Origin: Segatella copri
Lineage (GTDB): Bacteria > Bacteroidota > Bacteroidia > Bacteroidales > Bacteroidaceae
Assembly: GCF_019249655.2 (NCBI RefSeq)
Contig: NZ_CP137557.1
Coordinates: forward strand, 3,815,001 to 3,879,000
Direction of reading: 5' to 3'
Length of the DNA stretch: 64,000 nt
The notes under the pieces are model-generated. The model searched no databases. It was not told where the DNA came from and saw nothing but the letters and a program-made list of their open reading frames with translations. The translations under genes were made by a program, and so were the position numbers. Positions 15,802-24,492 of the stretch are shown one piece after another; the first letter of the stretch is position 1, and each line of letters begins with the position of its first letter.

Positions 15802-17157
15802 ATGGAGAGTAGAGGAAATTTCGGAAGTAAATTGGGCGTCATTCTCGCCACGGCTGGTTCTGCAGTAGGTTTGGGAAATGTATGGCGCTTTCCTTATATG
15901 GCAGGTCAGAATGGAGGTGCCGCCTTCATCCTCATCTACCTGGTGTGTATCATCCTGCTGGGTTTGCCTGGCATGATGAGCGAGTTTATCATTGGTCGTC
16001 ATTCGGCTTCCAATGCGGCACGAGCTTATAGCAACCTGGGTAAGCATAAGGCTTGGGGAACCGTGGGACTGGTGGGTGTCATCACCTCTATGATTATCCT
16101 GGGTTTCTACGCCGTGGTGGCAGGCTGGTGTCTGCAATATCTGTATGCCAGCATCATGGGTGGCGTTCATGGCGACCCGGAGTATGTGAAGACCTACTTC
16201 CAGACCTTCTCCTCCGATCCTATTCGTCCTACCTTATGGGCGGTGGGCTTCATCCTGCTTACCCATGCGGTGGTGGTAAGAGGTGTCCGCAATGGAATCG
16301 AGAAGGCATCCAAGATTCTGATGCCGCTGCTTTTCATCCTGCTCATCGTCATCGTCATTGCCTCCTGCTCTTTGCCGGGAGCGATGAAGGGTGTACAGTT
16401 CCTCTTCCATCCTGATTTCTCTAAGGTGGATGAGAACGTGCTGCTCGAAGCTTTGGGACAGGCATTCTTCTCCCTGAGTTTGGGAACAGCCTGTCTGTGT
16501 ACATACGCATCTTACTTCAGTCGTCAGACCAATCTTCTGAAATCTGCCAGTCAGATTGTGGTGATAGATACCGTGATTGCAGTATTGGCAGGCTTGATGA
16601 TTTTCCCAGCTGCTTTCTCGGTGGGCGTGCAGCCGGATAGCGGTCCGTCGCTTATCTTCATCACCTTGCCGAATGTGTTCCAGCAGGCGTTTGGTGATAT
16701 GCCTGTGGCAGGTTACATCATCTCGGTATTGTTCTATGCTCTGTTGGTATTGGCGGCGCTCACTTCTACCATTTCCATGCACGAGATTGGTACGGCGATG
16801 ATTTATGAGGAACGCAAGATGACCCGTTCCAAGGGTGCGTGGATAGAGACCGTCACCTGCAGCATCATAGCCGTGTTCTGTTCCCTTTCCCAGGGAGCAG
16901 TTCCGGGATTGGGCTTCTTCGGCAAGGATTTCCTTACCAATTGTGATAACTTCACGGCGCAGCTGCTGATGCCGCTGGGATCCATCGTCACCTGTCTCTT
17001 CCTGGGCTGGTATGTTCCGAAGAAGATTGTGCGTGATGAGTTTACCAACTGGGGTACGGTGAGTGGCAGGTTATTCCCTGTCTTCCTCTTTATGATCCGT
17101 TTCGTCAGTCCTATCTGCATCCTCCTTATCTTCCTCCATCAGTTTGGAGTAATCTAG
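15802..17157 (+). CDS. Sodium-dependent transporter, NSS/SNF family (second of tandem pair)
   Basis: 451 residues, collinear with the preceding transporter along its whole length (SKLGVILATAGSAVGLGNVWRFPYMAGQ, EFIIGRHSASNAARAY, GLMIFPAAFSVG, PSLIFITLPNVF, LFLGWYVPKK). The two clearly arose by tandem duplication but differ at many positions, including the TM6 region (AFFSLSLGTACLC against SFYSMSIGMGCIC), so substrate preference may differ. Inner-membrane Na+ symporter by family. It converges on the HhH gene, with only six bases between stops. Confidence 0.9.
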   Translation: MESRGNFGSKLGVILATAGSAVGLGNVWRFPYMAGQNGGAAFILIYLVCIILLGLPGMMSEFIIGRHSASNAARAYSNLGKHKAWGTVGLVGVITSMIILGFYAVVAGWCLQYLYASIMGGVHGDPEYVKTYFQTFSSDPIRPTLWAVGFILLTHAVVVRGVRNGIEKASKILMPLLFILLIVIVIASCSLPGAMKGVQFLFHPDFSKVDENVLLEALGQAFFSLSLGTACLCTYASYFSRQTNLLKSASQIVVIDTVIAVLAGLMIFPAAFSVGVQPDSGPSLIFITLPNVFQQAFGDMPVAGYIISVLFYALLVLAALTSTISMHEIGTAMIYEERKMTRSKGAWIETVTCSIIAVFCSLSQGAVPGLGFFGKDFLTNCDNFTAQLLMPLGSIVTCLFLGWYVPKKIVRDEFTNWGTVSGRLFPVFLFMIRFVSPICILLIFLHQFGVI

Positions 17158-17163
17158 AAGATT

Positions 17164-18132
17164 TTAGAAGCAGACATAAGGTTGGAGCCTTTCTATTTCA
17201 TCAGGTGGGAAATCCTTGAGGAGTTTCAGCTCTTCCAGACTTTTGATAGGACCTCTTTGTCTTCGGTAATCGCAGATTTCCTTAGCCTGATAGAAGTTGA
17301 TGTAGGGGTGATTGCGAAGCTGGTTGAGGGTAAGCTTATTGATGTTGAGCCGGTGGATGTGTTCGGCATCAATCTGAATGAAGCTGATGGCAGCTTCCGG
17401 GAAACCGTCGATTTCTTCCAGTTGCTCGGCAGAAGCGAAGCCTCCAAGTTTGTCTCTATATCTGACGATGGTGCGGGCATAGTAGCTGCCGATGCCCGGA
17501 ATCTTCATCAGTTCCGTGGTGTCGGCATTGTTGATGGCGATGTGTTCGCCCTCCTTTAACTTGTGGGGATAACTGTATACCTTGGACTCCCTTTCATCAT
17601 ACCCCCTATTATAATAAGGTGTATGTCTTCTTCCCCTGCGCTCATATCTTTCATTTCCGTAAAACTCGGAGGCTTGCTTGAAATCGTCTGCTATTCGGAT
17701 GAAGGGGAGCAGGGCTTCGAAGGTTCTCTTGGTGATGCCATAAACGCGGGCAAAGTCGGACGGACGGGAGAAGGCTCCTCCTTTCTCTCGGTATCGGTAG
17801 ATGCTTCTGATTTGCCAACTCTTCAAACCCAGTCGCTTGAAGGTGGTGGAATCGGCAGTGTTCGGGTCAAAGGGAAAGAGTTCGTGCACCTTTCCTTCTT
17901 CCTGATAATACAGAGGATGCTGGGAGGTGGCTTGTTGGATGAGAGCCTGTTGGGAGGAATCACGTAGAGTGAGCGGTTGCTCGTTGATGTCTCTGGATGC
18001 TGACGCATCTTTTCCGTCATCAGAACCTCCGATGACGACCACAAGAGAAAGGCATACGATGAGAATGGCTAGCAAGGCGAAGACGGCTTGTCGGTCATTC
18101 TTGGAGAGGTAAAATAGGTCTTTTATGTTCAT
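17164..18132 (-). CDS. Helix-hairpin-helix (ComEA-like) protein with N-terminal membrane anchor
   Basis: 322 residues from ATG 18130-18132 (MNIKDLFYLSKNDRQ). One TM helix at about 15-36 (AVFALLAILIVCLSLVVVIGG), a polar linker, then three HhH modules: FDPNTADSTTFKRLGLKSWQ, INNADTTELMKIPGIGSYYARTI and LNINKLTLNQLRNHPYINFYQA. The G-I-G hairpin is classical only in the middle module. ComEA-type HhH proteins bind DNA, in competence or at the envelope; that role is inference. The frame stays open upstream but runs through tRNA-Pro, so the longer start is rejected. Confidence 0.85.
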   Translation of the reverse strand: MNIKDLFYLSKNDRQAVFALLAILIVCLSLVVVIGGSDDGKDASASRDINEQPLTLRDSSQQALIQQATSQHPLYYQEEGKVHELFPFDPNTADSTTFKRLGLKSWQIRSIYRYREKGGAFSRPSDFARVYGITKRTFEALLPFIRIADDFKQASEFYGNERYERRGRRHTPYYNRGYDERESKVYSYPHKLKEGEHIAINNADTTELMKIPGIGSYYARTIVRYRDKLGGFASAEQLEEIDGFPEAAISFIQIDAEHIHRLNINKLTLNQLRNHPYINFYQAKEICDYRRQRGPIKSLEELKLLKDFPPDEIERLQPYVCF

Positions 18133-18155
18133 AAGTCCCGCTTTTTGGTGAATAG

Positions 18156-18228
18156 TCGGGATTACTGGACTCGAACCAGCGACCTCATCGTCCCGAACGA
18201 CGTGCGCTACCAACTGCGCTAAATCCCG
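18156..18228 (-). tRNA. tRNA-Pro (anticodon CGG)
   Basis: 73 bases on the minus strand. Acceptor CGGGATT/AATCCCG, D-stem GCGC/GCGC with GGTA, anticodon stem CGTCG/CGATG around loop TTCGGGA (CGG), variable AGGTC, T-arm GCTGG-TTCGAGT-CCAGT. No encoded CCA. Confidence 0.95.
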
Positions 18229-18363
18229 ATGTTTTGGCACCTATGGTCATAAAGACGATGCAAAGGTACACCAAAAATTGCATAAAACCAAATAAAAAAG
18301 CACTTTTTTATCTTTTTTGAAAACTTTTTCACCGAAAAATTTGGTGGAACCGATTTTTATTAC

Positions 18364-18371
18364 TACCTTTG
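18364..18371 (+). promoter_or_regulatory. -7 promoter box for tRNA-Phe
   Basis: TACCTTTG, 34 bases before the mature tRNA 5' end. Confidence 0.6.
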
Positions 18372-18405
18372 CACCCGCAAATGAGAAATCATCTGTAAAG
18401 AGTAT

Positions 18406-18478
18406 GGTGCCATAGCTCAGTTGGTAGAGCAAAGGACTGAAAATCCTTGTGTCCCCGGTTCGATTCCTGGTGGTACCA
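18406..18478 (+). tRNA. tRNA-Phe (anticodon GAA)
   Basis: 73 bases. Acceptor GGTGCCA/TGGTACC, D-arm GCTC-AGTTGGTA-GAGC, anticodon stem AAGGA/TCCTT with loop CTGAAAA (GAA), T-arm CCCGG-TTCGATT-CCTGG. No encoded CCA; a terminator follows at once. Confidence 0.96.
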
Positions 18479-18482
18479 CTTC

Positions 18483-18519
18483 AAAAAGCCGAATTTCAGA
18501 AATGAAGTTCGGCTTTTTG
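18483..18519 (+). terminator. Terminator of tRNA-Phe
   Basis: AAAAAGCCGAA (18483-18493) pairs perfectly with TTCGGCTTTTT (18508-18518); T-run in the right arm. Confidence 0.85.
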
Positions 18520-18531
18520 TTTATTGTAATC

Positions 18532-18545
18532 CGTAAACGTTTACG
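18532..18545. promoter_or_regulatory. Palindromic operator-like site upstream of susC1
   Basis: CGTAAACGTTTACG is a perfect 14-bp palindrome centred about 65 bases before the predicted transcription start (-7 box TATTTTTG at 18590). Related sites occur at 24000-24011 and 58714-58727. The position suits an activator. Confidence 0.5.
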
Positions 18546-18589
18546 TGTCTTTCTCATACGAAAAAGGAACAACATTGAACTATTTTTCT

Positions 18590-18597
18590 TATTTTTG
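18590..18597 (+). promoter_or_regulatory. -7 promoter box for susC1
   Basis: TATTTTTG; leader of about 105 bases to the ATG at 18709. Confidence 0.6.
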
Positions 18598-18708
18598 CAT
18601 TGTAGAAAGTAAAAGTATCTGTAATAACCAAGATATTTTATCTGATTATTTATAGAAACCTATAAGCAAATTTCAACTTAGAAACAATAATAACCAAGCT
18701 AAAACGAG

Positions 18709-21700
18709 ATGTTTATGCAACAACAACTAAAAAGAGCAAGTATGGCACTTGCGTTGGGTTCTATTTGCATTGGCGCTTTCGCCCAGGCAACAATTAAGGG
18801 TACCGTCAAGGACTCTAATGGTGAACCTATGATTGGTGTAAGTGTAGTTCCTGATGGAGCTGCTGGTGCTGGATCAGTTACTGATCTGGATGGTAATTTT
18901 ACGCTCAATGGCGTCAAGCCATCTACCGTCATTAAGTTTTCTTATATTGGATATAAGGAAAAGTCGGTGAAGGTAGGTAGTCAGAACACTATTTCAGTCG
19001 TAATGGAAGAGGACAACAATTCTCTGGATGAGTTGGTTGTCATCGGTTATGGTGTCGTTAAGAAACGCGACCTCACGGGTTCCGTGGCCTCTATCAAGTC
19101 AGATGACTTGAAGAACGTGGCTTCTTCTAATGCGATGCAGGCTATGCAGGCAAAGATTCCTGGCATGGACTTGCAGCAGAGCAGTGGTGAGTCTGGCTCT
19201 GGAGTGAGCATCAATCTTCGTGGTGCCCGTTCTATGTTGGCTTCCAATAATCCATTAATCCTCGTGGATGGTGTGGCATACGGTTCTACCCTCGACATCA
19301 ACCCATCCGACATTGAGTCTATGGAGGTATTGAAGGATGCATCTTCTACCGCTATCTATGGTACCCGTGGTGCCAATGGTGTCATCATCATCACCACCAA
19401 GCGTGGTAAGGCTGGCAGAACATCTGTGGGCTTCAATTTCTACAACTCTTTCAATAGCGCTACCAATGCCGCACATTCTATGTATGGCAACAAGGAGGTG
19501 CAGCGCCTGATTGACAAGCGCGCTTACCAGGATTGGGCAAAGGGCGACAAGACTCTGGATGCCTATAATACCGTACTTTCTGGTATTACTCCTGAGACTG
19601 TGTTGACAGAAAAGCTCGATGATGGTACAGCTACATTGGATATCTATAATGATGGTTCTTACACCGACTGGGGCGACTTGCTCCTGAAGAACAGCACTTC
19701 TCAGAACTACGAAGTCAACGTGGCTGGTGGTAGCGAGAAGACCAACTTCAACGTTTCTCTCGGTGCGATGTACGACCGCGGTCTGATGAAGAACGACCAG
19801 ATGAGCCGTTACAATGGTAAGGTGAACATCGACCATCGTATCAACAAGGTAGTAAAGGTAGGCTCAAGCTTGCTTTATACCTATAAGAATTGGAACCGCC
19901 GTAACTCAGGTGTTTACAACCAGGCGTTGAAGATGACCACCATCACTCATCCATATTTGACAGATGGCAGCATCAACTCAACTCCAAACCCTTGGTATGC
20001 AGCCCACTGCTCTCCATTGCTCGATGATGTGGAGGGGGCATATCAGAACAATACCGAATCTACCCGTTTCTTCGGTAATGCCTATGTGGAGTTGAACCCT
20101 ATCAAGGGATTGAATCTCCGCTCAATGTTTGCCGTGGATAGAAGCGACTCACGAAATGGCTTGTACCAGGACTATCAGAGTCAGCAGAGATACCAGTCTC
20201 CTTCTACCAGCTACATCCGTCAGATCAGAAATAACTCTACTGCGATTACATGGGACAACACCATTAACTATAATACTACCATCGCAGAGAAGCATGACTT
20301 GACCGCTTTGCTGGGACATGAGTTGACACAGACCGTAACAGAAAGTTCTACTGTAGGCGGTGATGCCGGTGCTACCCACTACTATGAGAGTGGTTTCCGT
20401 GATCTTTCCAAGATCCTCTCACCTGTGACAACTTCTACATACGTGAAGACAGCCATGTTGTCATTCTTCGGTCGTCTGAATTATTCATACGCCAGCAAGT
20501 ATTTGCTTACCGCTTCTCTCCGTGCCGATGGTTCTTCTACCTTGGCAAAGGGACACAAGTGGGGTTACTTCCCATCTGTGGCAGCAGGTTGGAGATTAAT
20601 CGAAGAAAATTGGCTGAAAGACCAGAAGGTATTGAGCAACCTGAAGCTCCGTGCTTCATGGGGTGTTTCCGGTAATGCAGCCATCGATGCTTATTCTACA
20701 TTGGCATCCTTGAGCAGTACTACCTATTATTATTATTTAGGTAACAACGACGTGGCTGGTAAGATTCCTAGTCAGATGGGTAACTCTAACCTGACTTGGG
20801 AGAAGACATCTTCCTTCAACCTGGGTCTCGACTTCGGTTTCTTCGACGGTCGCATCAGCGGTAGCGTGGATTATTATTGGAACCATACCTACGACCTGTT
20901 GTTCTACAAGACAGCACCAGCTTCTTCTTTCCCAACCGTAATCGACAACATCGGTAAGACCAAGGGTCAGGGTCTTGAGGTATCTTTGATGACAGACATC
21001 ATCCGTACCAAGGACTTCGACTGGACAGCCAACTGGTCATACTCTCACTTCAAGGATGAGATTACCGAGTTGACAGGTGGTGTAGATAAGTATGTATCAG
21101 GAACCAAGGGCCTGTTCGTAGGCAATCGTGTAAACGCATTCTATGATTACAAGGTACTCGGTGAATGGGGTATCGGTGAGTTCGACCAGTATGTAGAGGA
21201 CTTCAAGGCAGCTCACGACGGAAAGAAGCCTGCCTGCGCCAGCACCAAGGGCTATGGTACACCAGGTTCTCCAAAGATTTTGGATGCAGATAACGATGGC
21301 AATATCACATCTGACGACCGTGTACTCTACAACCGCGACCCTAATCACGTATTTGGTATGACCAACACCTTCAGCTACAAGGACTTCTCGCTCTCTGTGC
21401 AGTTGATGGCACGTTTGGGAGGCTACATCTCTTACGCCATGAATGAGCAGTTGAACTATGAGTCAGCCAACTGGGGTGATGCCATTGACTACTGGACACC
21501 AACCAATCCGGGCGCTAAGTTCCCTAGCCCAGGTTTGGATTCAAATGCCAGCAAAATCTGGTCATCCTACAAGAGTGCATTCACATACGAGAAGGCAGAT
21601 TACTTCAAGATCAAGGATATCACCCTCTCTTACAACGTGCCAGCCAACTGGTTGCACACCGTGGGCATGAGCAAGGCTCGCATCTACTGCTCAATGAAGA

Positions 21701-21807
21701 ACTTCATGACATGGAGCAAGATTGACAACTACGACCCAGAGCGTGGTGGTAGCATCTCGTTCCCAATGCAGAAGCAGGTAGTAGTAGGTCTTAATGTAGA
21801 ATTCTAA
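18709..21807 (+). CDS. SusC/RagA-family TonB-dependent outer-membrane transporter 1
   Basis: 1032 residues. Signal peptide (about 1-25, ending GAFAQ), carboxypeptidase-regulatory-like domain (ATIKGTVKDSNGEPMIGVSV...), TonB-box region and plug (LDELVVIGYGVVKKRDLTGSVASI; ILVDGVAYGSTLDINPSDIESMEVLKDASSTAIYGTRGANGVIIITTKRGK), then a long beta-barrel ending in F (VVVGLNVEF). It imports oligosaccharides together with the SusD partner, 16 bases downstream. The neighbouring pectate lyase points to homogalacturonan fragments; the substrate is inferred. A candidate operator lies upstream at 18532. Confidence 0.93.
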   Translation: MFMQQQLKRASMALALGSICIGAFAQATIKGTVKDSNGEPMIGVSVVPDGAAGAGSVTDLDGNFTLNGVKPSTVIKFSYIGYKEKSVKVGSQNTISVVMEEDNNSLDELVVIGYGVVKKRDLTGSVASIKSDDLKNVASSNAMQAMQAKIPGMDLQQSSGESGSGVSINLRGARSMLASNNPLILVDGVAYGSTLDINPSDIESMEVLKDASSTAIYGTRGANGVIIITTKRGKAGRTSVGFNFYNSFNSATNAAHSMYGNKEVQRLIDKRAYQDWAKGDKTLDAYNTVLSGITPETVLTEKLDDGTATLDIYNDGSYTDWGDLLLKNSTSQNYEVNVAGGSEKTNFNVSLGAMYDRGLMKNDQMSRYNGKVNIDHRINKVVKVGSSLLYTYKNWNRRNSGVYNQALKMTTITHPYLTDGSINSTPNPWYAAHCSPLLDDVEGAYQNNTESTRFFGNAYVELNPIKGLNLRSMFAVDRSDSRNGLYQDYQSQQRYQSPSTSYIRQIRNNSTAITWDNTINYNTTIAEKHDLTALLGHELTQTVTESSTVGGDAGATHYYESGFRDLSKILSPVTTSTYVKTAMLSFFGRLNYSYASKYLLTASLRADGSSTLAKGHKWGYFPSVAAGWRLIEENWLKDQKVLSNLKLRASWGVSGNAAIDAYSTLASLSSTTYYYYLGNNDVAGKIPSQMGNSNLTWEKTSSFNLGLDFGFFDGRISGSVDYYWNHTYDLLFYKTAPASSFPTVIDNIGKTKGQGLEVSLMTDIIRTKDFDWTANWSYSHFKDEITELTGGVDKYVSGTKGLFVGNRVNAFYDYKVLGEWGIGEFDQYVEDFKAAHDGKKPACASTKGYGTPGSPKILDADNDGNITSDDRVLYNRDPNHVFGMTNTFSYKDFSLSVQLMARLGGYISYAMNEQLNYESANWGDAIDYWTPTNPGAKFPSPGLDSNASKIWSSYKSAFTYEKADYFKIKDITLSYNVPANWLHTVGMSKARIYCSMKNFMTWSKIDNYDPERGGSISFPMQKQVVVGLNVEF

Positions 21808-21823
21808 AATCATCGAATCAATT

Positions 21824-23881
21824 ATGAAAACAAAGATATTATTCATGGCAGCAGCCTCTTCTATGATGTTGGGGCTTACCTCTTGCTCTGATTTCCTGGA
21901 AGAAGAGAACAAGGTGGGCGAAACTGCCGACTTGACATATAAAACCCCTTCTGGATTGGAAGGACTGGTTGCCAACTGCTATACCTTCGCTCGCGGATGG
22001 TATGGTAAGGAGGCTGGTTTGGGCTTGAGTGAAATGGGTACCGACCTCTTTTACTATGGCTACGACAATAAGCAGAAGAGCCTTTGCTCTTACAACTTTG
22101 GTGCTGCTGCCTTGGAGAACAATGTAGCCGACAACCCTTGTCTGGACCATTACTGGGAGTTGTTCTATAGCGCTACTGATGTTTGCAACAATGCCCTCAA
22201 GTATATCAACGAGGCTACCTTCCTGGGCGACGAGGAGAAGAACCGCAACCTGGGTGAGGCACACTTCATGCGTGCTTTCTACTATTTCCACATGGTGAAC
22301 ATCTGGGGTGCTATCCCTTACAATGCAGAGCCTATCACAGCTCAGAACTTCAACCCAACCCGTATGCCGGAGAATGAAGTCTATGGCAAGATTCTGGACG
22401 ACCTGGATGCATCTATCGCCAACTTCGAGGCTGCCGGTTACAAGACCAAGGCAGATGGCCGTGCCAACTATTGGGCTGCCAAGGCTTTGAGAGCAAGAGT
22501 GTTGCTCTATGCTGCTTCATGGTTGGGCGGACAGTTGAACCAGACCGTAAAGGGTGGTAACTATGATGGCAAGGATAAGAATGCCCTCTATACTGCAGCA
22601 CAGGCTGATGCTGAGGCTGTTATCGGTGCAAGCGATTACGCCAGCCTGGATAATGACTACAAGCATGTATGGACCATGTCTAACGAGAGCTACAATACCA
22701 ACAAGGAGGCTCTCTTCGGTGTAACATATTCTCAGGACATCGCTACCAATGCCAACTGTATTCCTTACCGTTACCGTTTGGAAGGCGGTAGCCCAATGCA
22801 GTATAACAGTTTGATTACCCGTACAGGTTATAGCCGTGGCGGTAGTGCTATGCTGTTGATGTTCGTATCAATGTGGAACAATGGTGCCACCGACCTAGGT
22901 GGTAATGGTCAGAAAGACTCACAGGTGTTCTGGCGTATTGCCAAGGGCAAGACTACTATCAAGAGTAAGTCAACCGGCAAGAACGTAGAGTGCGGTGCAG
23001 CTTACTCACCATACGGACGTGGCTTTACCCGCTACTTGCCATCTTTGCACTTGTGGAACCTGTTGGAGAAGCATAAGGCTACCGACCAGCGTTCTGAGGC
23101 AACCCTGCTCGATCACTACGACATCGCATCTCCAGATTTGGCAAAGAATGCAAAGAATTATCCGTTGTTGCAGGATACAGCCATCTACTACTGTCCTATG
23201 GATGGAGATTCCCCAGAGGGTCAGGCTATGCAGGCTTGGGCTAAGAACAGATACCGCATCCAGTTTATGGCTGGTGGCGACATCCCTGTTTATACCTCTA
23301 TGGATGAGGCTACAGCCAAGCCAACAGAGGCAGCAGTCAAGAGCTCTAGGGTTTATGGTGACGAACGTTTCAATTCATACAAGATTGCTGGATGGTGCTC
23401 ATTCCCAGGTATCAAGAAGTTCCTGGATAACGAGTATGATGAGAATTACCCAACCAACGACATCTCTAGCCGTGATGCCATCGTGATGCGTATGCCAGAG
23501 ATGTATCTCATCAAGGCAGAGTGCCAGTTGGCTTTAGGAGATGGTAATGCAGCCATGGCAACCATCAACCAGCTTCGTCAGGCTCGTGCCATCGAAGGTA
23601 CAGACAATACCTTGAGTGGCAATGCGAACATCGACACTATCCTTGAGGAACGTGCCGTTGAGTTCTGCGGTGAGCAGATGCGTTGGTTCGACTTGAAGCG
23701 TACCGGTAAACTTTATGAATATGTAGAGAAGTACAATGCTCAGGCATCAGCCAACTTGAAGGCAGATGGTAACAAGCATTATCTCTACCGTCCAATTCCA
23801 CAGAACGAGATTGATGCCGTTCAGAACTTCACAACAGAAGTGAACAGCACCACAGGTTTCTGGCAGAATCCAGGATATTAA
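21824..23881 (+). CDS. SusD/RagB-family surface glycan-binding lipoprotein 1
   Basis: 685 residues. Lipoprotein signal with lipobox LTSC (Cys21). The SusD TPR-like fold is visible as ADVCNNALKYINEATFLG, LGEAHFMRAFYYFHMVNIWGAIPY, ANYWAAKALRARVLLYAASWLG and the C-terminal EERAVEFCGEQMRWFDLKRTGKLYEYVEKYN with YRPIPQNEIDAV. It forms the lid of the SusC transporter at the cell surface. It is the terminal gene of its unit: a strong terminator follows at 23919. No SusE-like gene accompanies this pair. Confidence 0.93.
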   Translation: MKTKILFMAAASSMMLGLTSCSDFLEEENKVGETADLTYKTPSGLEGLVANCYTFARGWYGKEAGLGLSEMGTDLFYYGYDNKQKSLCSYNFGAAALENNVADNPCLDHYWELFYSATDVCNNALKYINEATFLGDEEKNRNLGEAHFMRAFYYFHMVNIWGAIPYNAEPITAQNFNPTRMPENEVYGKILDDLDASIANFEAAGYKTKADGRANYWAAKALRARVLLYAASWLGGQLNQTVKGGNYDGKDKNALYTAAQADAEAVIGASDYASLDNDYKHVWTMSNESYNTNKEALFGVTYSQDIATNANCIPYRYRLEGGSPMQYNSLITRTGYSRGGSAMLLMFVSMWNNGATDLGGNGQKDSQVFWRIAKGKTTIKSKSTGKNVECGAAYSPYGRGFTRYLPSLHLWNLLEKHKATDQRSEATLLDHYDIASPDLAKNAKNYPLLQDTAIYYCPMDGDSPEGQAMQAWAKNRYRIQFMAGGDIPVYTSMDEATAKPTEAAVKSSRVYGDERFNSYKIAGWCSFPGIKKFLDNEYDENYPTNDISSRDAIVMRMPEMYLIKAECQLALGDGNAAMATINQLRQARAIEGTDNTLSGNANIDTILEERAVEFCGEQMRWFDLKRTGKLYEYVEKYNAQASANLKADGNKHYLYRPIPQNEIDAVQNFTTEVNSTTGFWQNPGY

Positions 23882-23918
23882 GGATAGGTTAGATATAAGT
23901 TAACACACTCTATTTTTT

Positions 23919-23960
23919 GGCGAGCATTGTTCTTGGTGAATAGTGCTCGCCTTTTTTTTT
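23919..23960 (+). terminator. Terminator after susD1
   Basis: GGCGAGCA (23919-23926) pairs with TGCTCGCC (23944-23951), followed by nine T. Confidence 0.9.
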
Positions 23961-23999
23961 ACCAATATTTTAAAAATGATGCAGTCTGATGTTTATGAT

Positions 24000-24061
24000 A
24001 ACGTTTACGTTTAAAAGTTGTCATAGTATGTCGCAATCTATAAGATATTTGTTTATCTTTG
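24000..24061 (+). promoter_or_regulatory. Operator-like site and promoter of the pectate lyase operon
   Basis: AACGTTTACGTT (24000-24011; arms AACGT/ACGTT) shares 11 bases, AACGTTTACGT, with the site before susC1. The -7 box TATCTTTG lies at 24054-24061, placing the site centre about 62 bases before the start of transcription. Confidence 0.5.
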
Positions 24062-24118
24062 CATCGCAAACAAAACAATCATCTATAATATTAAGTAATC
24101 TAACAAACATATTAGATA

Positions 24119-24475
24119 ATGAAGAAGTACTTATTCCTATTGGCTTGTATGCTCTCTGCCGCCGTGTATGCAGACAACAAGCAAACCGTAAAGGTAGATG
24201 GTCAGGTGATCGACAAGACCATCACAGAAATCACCTTCGATGGTGACAACGTAACGCTCAGCTACGCTGACAACTCTTCTGATACGATGGATATGTCGCT
24301 CGTATCGCTTTCTTTCACTTATGGCACATCCGCAGGTATTCATCAGGTGGAGCAGCTCAAGGAGGCATTGCAGGGTAAGGTTTTTAACCTCAATGGTCAG
24401 TTGGTGGGCAATTCCGTTGAGGGATTGTCTAAGGGCGTTTATATCGTGAATGGTAAGAAAGTAATCATAAAGTAA
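24119..24475 (+). CDS. Small secreted protein with C-terminal sorting-like tail
   Basis: 118 residues. Signal peptide MKKYLFLLACMLSAAVYA, then a short strand-rich stretch (VDGQVIDKTITEITFDGDNVTLSYAD...MSLVSLSF), and a tail QGKVFNLNGQLVGNSVEGLSKGVYIVNGKKVIIK that matches the usual shape of type IX/Por secretion C-terminal domains (VYNLnGq.v...L.kGvYiv.gkK). Almost the whole protein is therefore signal, one small module and a sorting tail. The same small module appears at the N terminus of the next protein (YYNTADLASVKFEGDKA). Its stop overlaps an ATG (TAATG), so it is cotranscribed with the pectate lyase. Function unknown. Confidence 0.75.
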   Translation: MKKYLFLLACMLSAAVYADNKQTVKVDGQVIDKTITEITFDGDNVTLSYADNSSDTMDMSLVSLSFTYGTSAGIHQVEQLKEALQGKVFNLNGQLVGNSVEGLSKGVYIVNGKKVIIK

Positions 24476-24492
24476 TGAAGGAGGAATTCAGA

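Noticed and set aside
18133..18240. N-terminal extension of the HhH protein
   Set aside because: The extra codons are the antisense-free reading of tRNA-Pro itself; the ATG at 18132 begins the membrane anchor.
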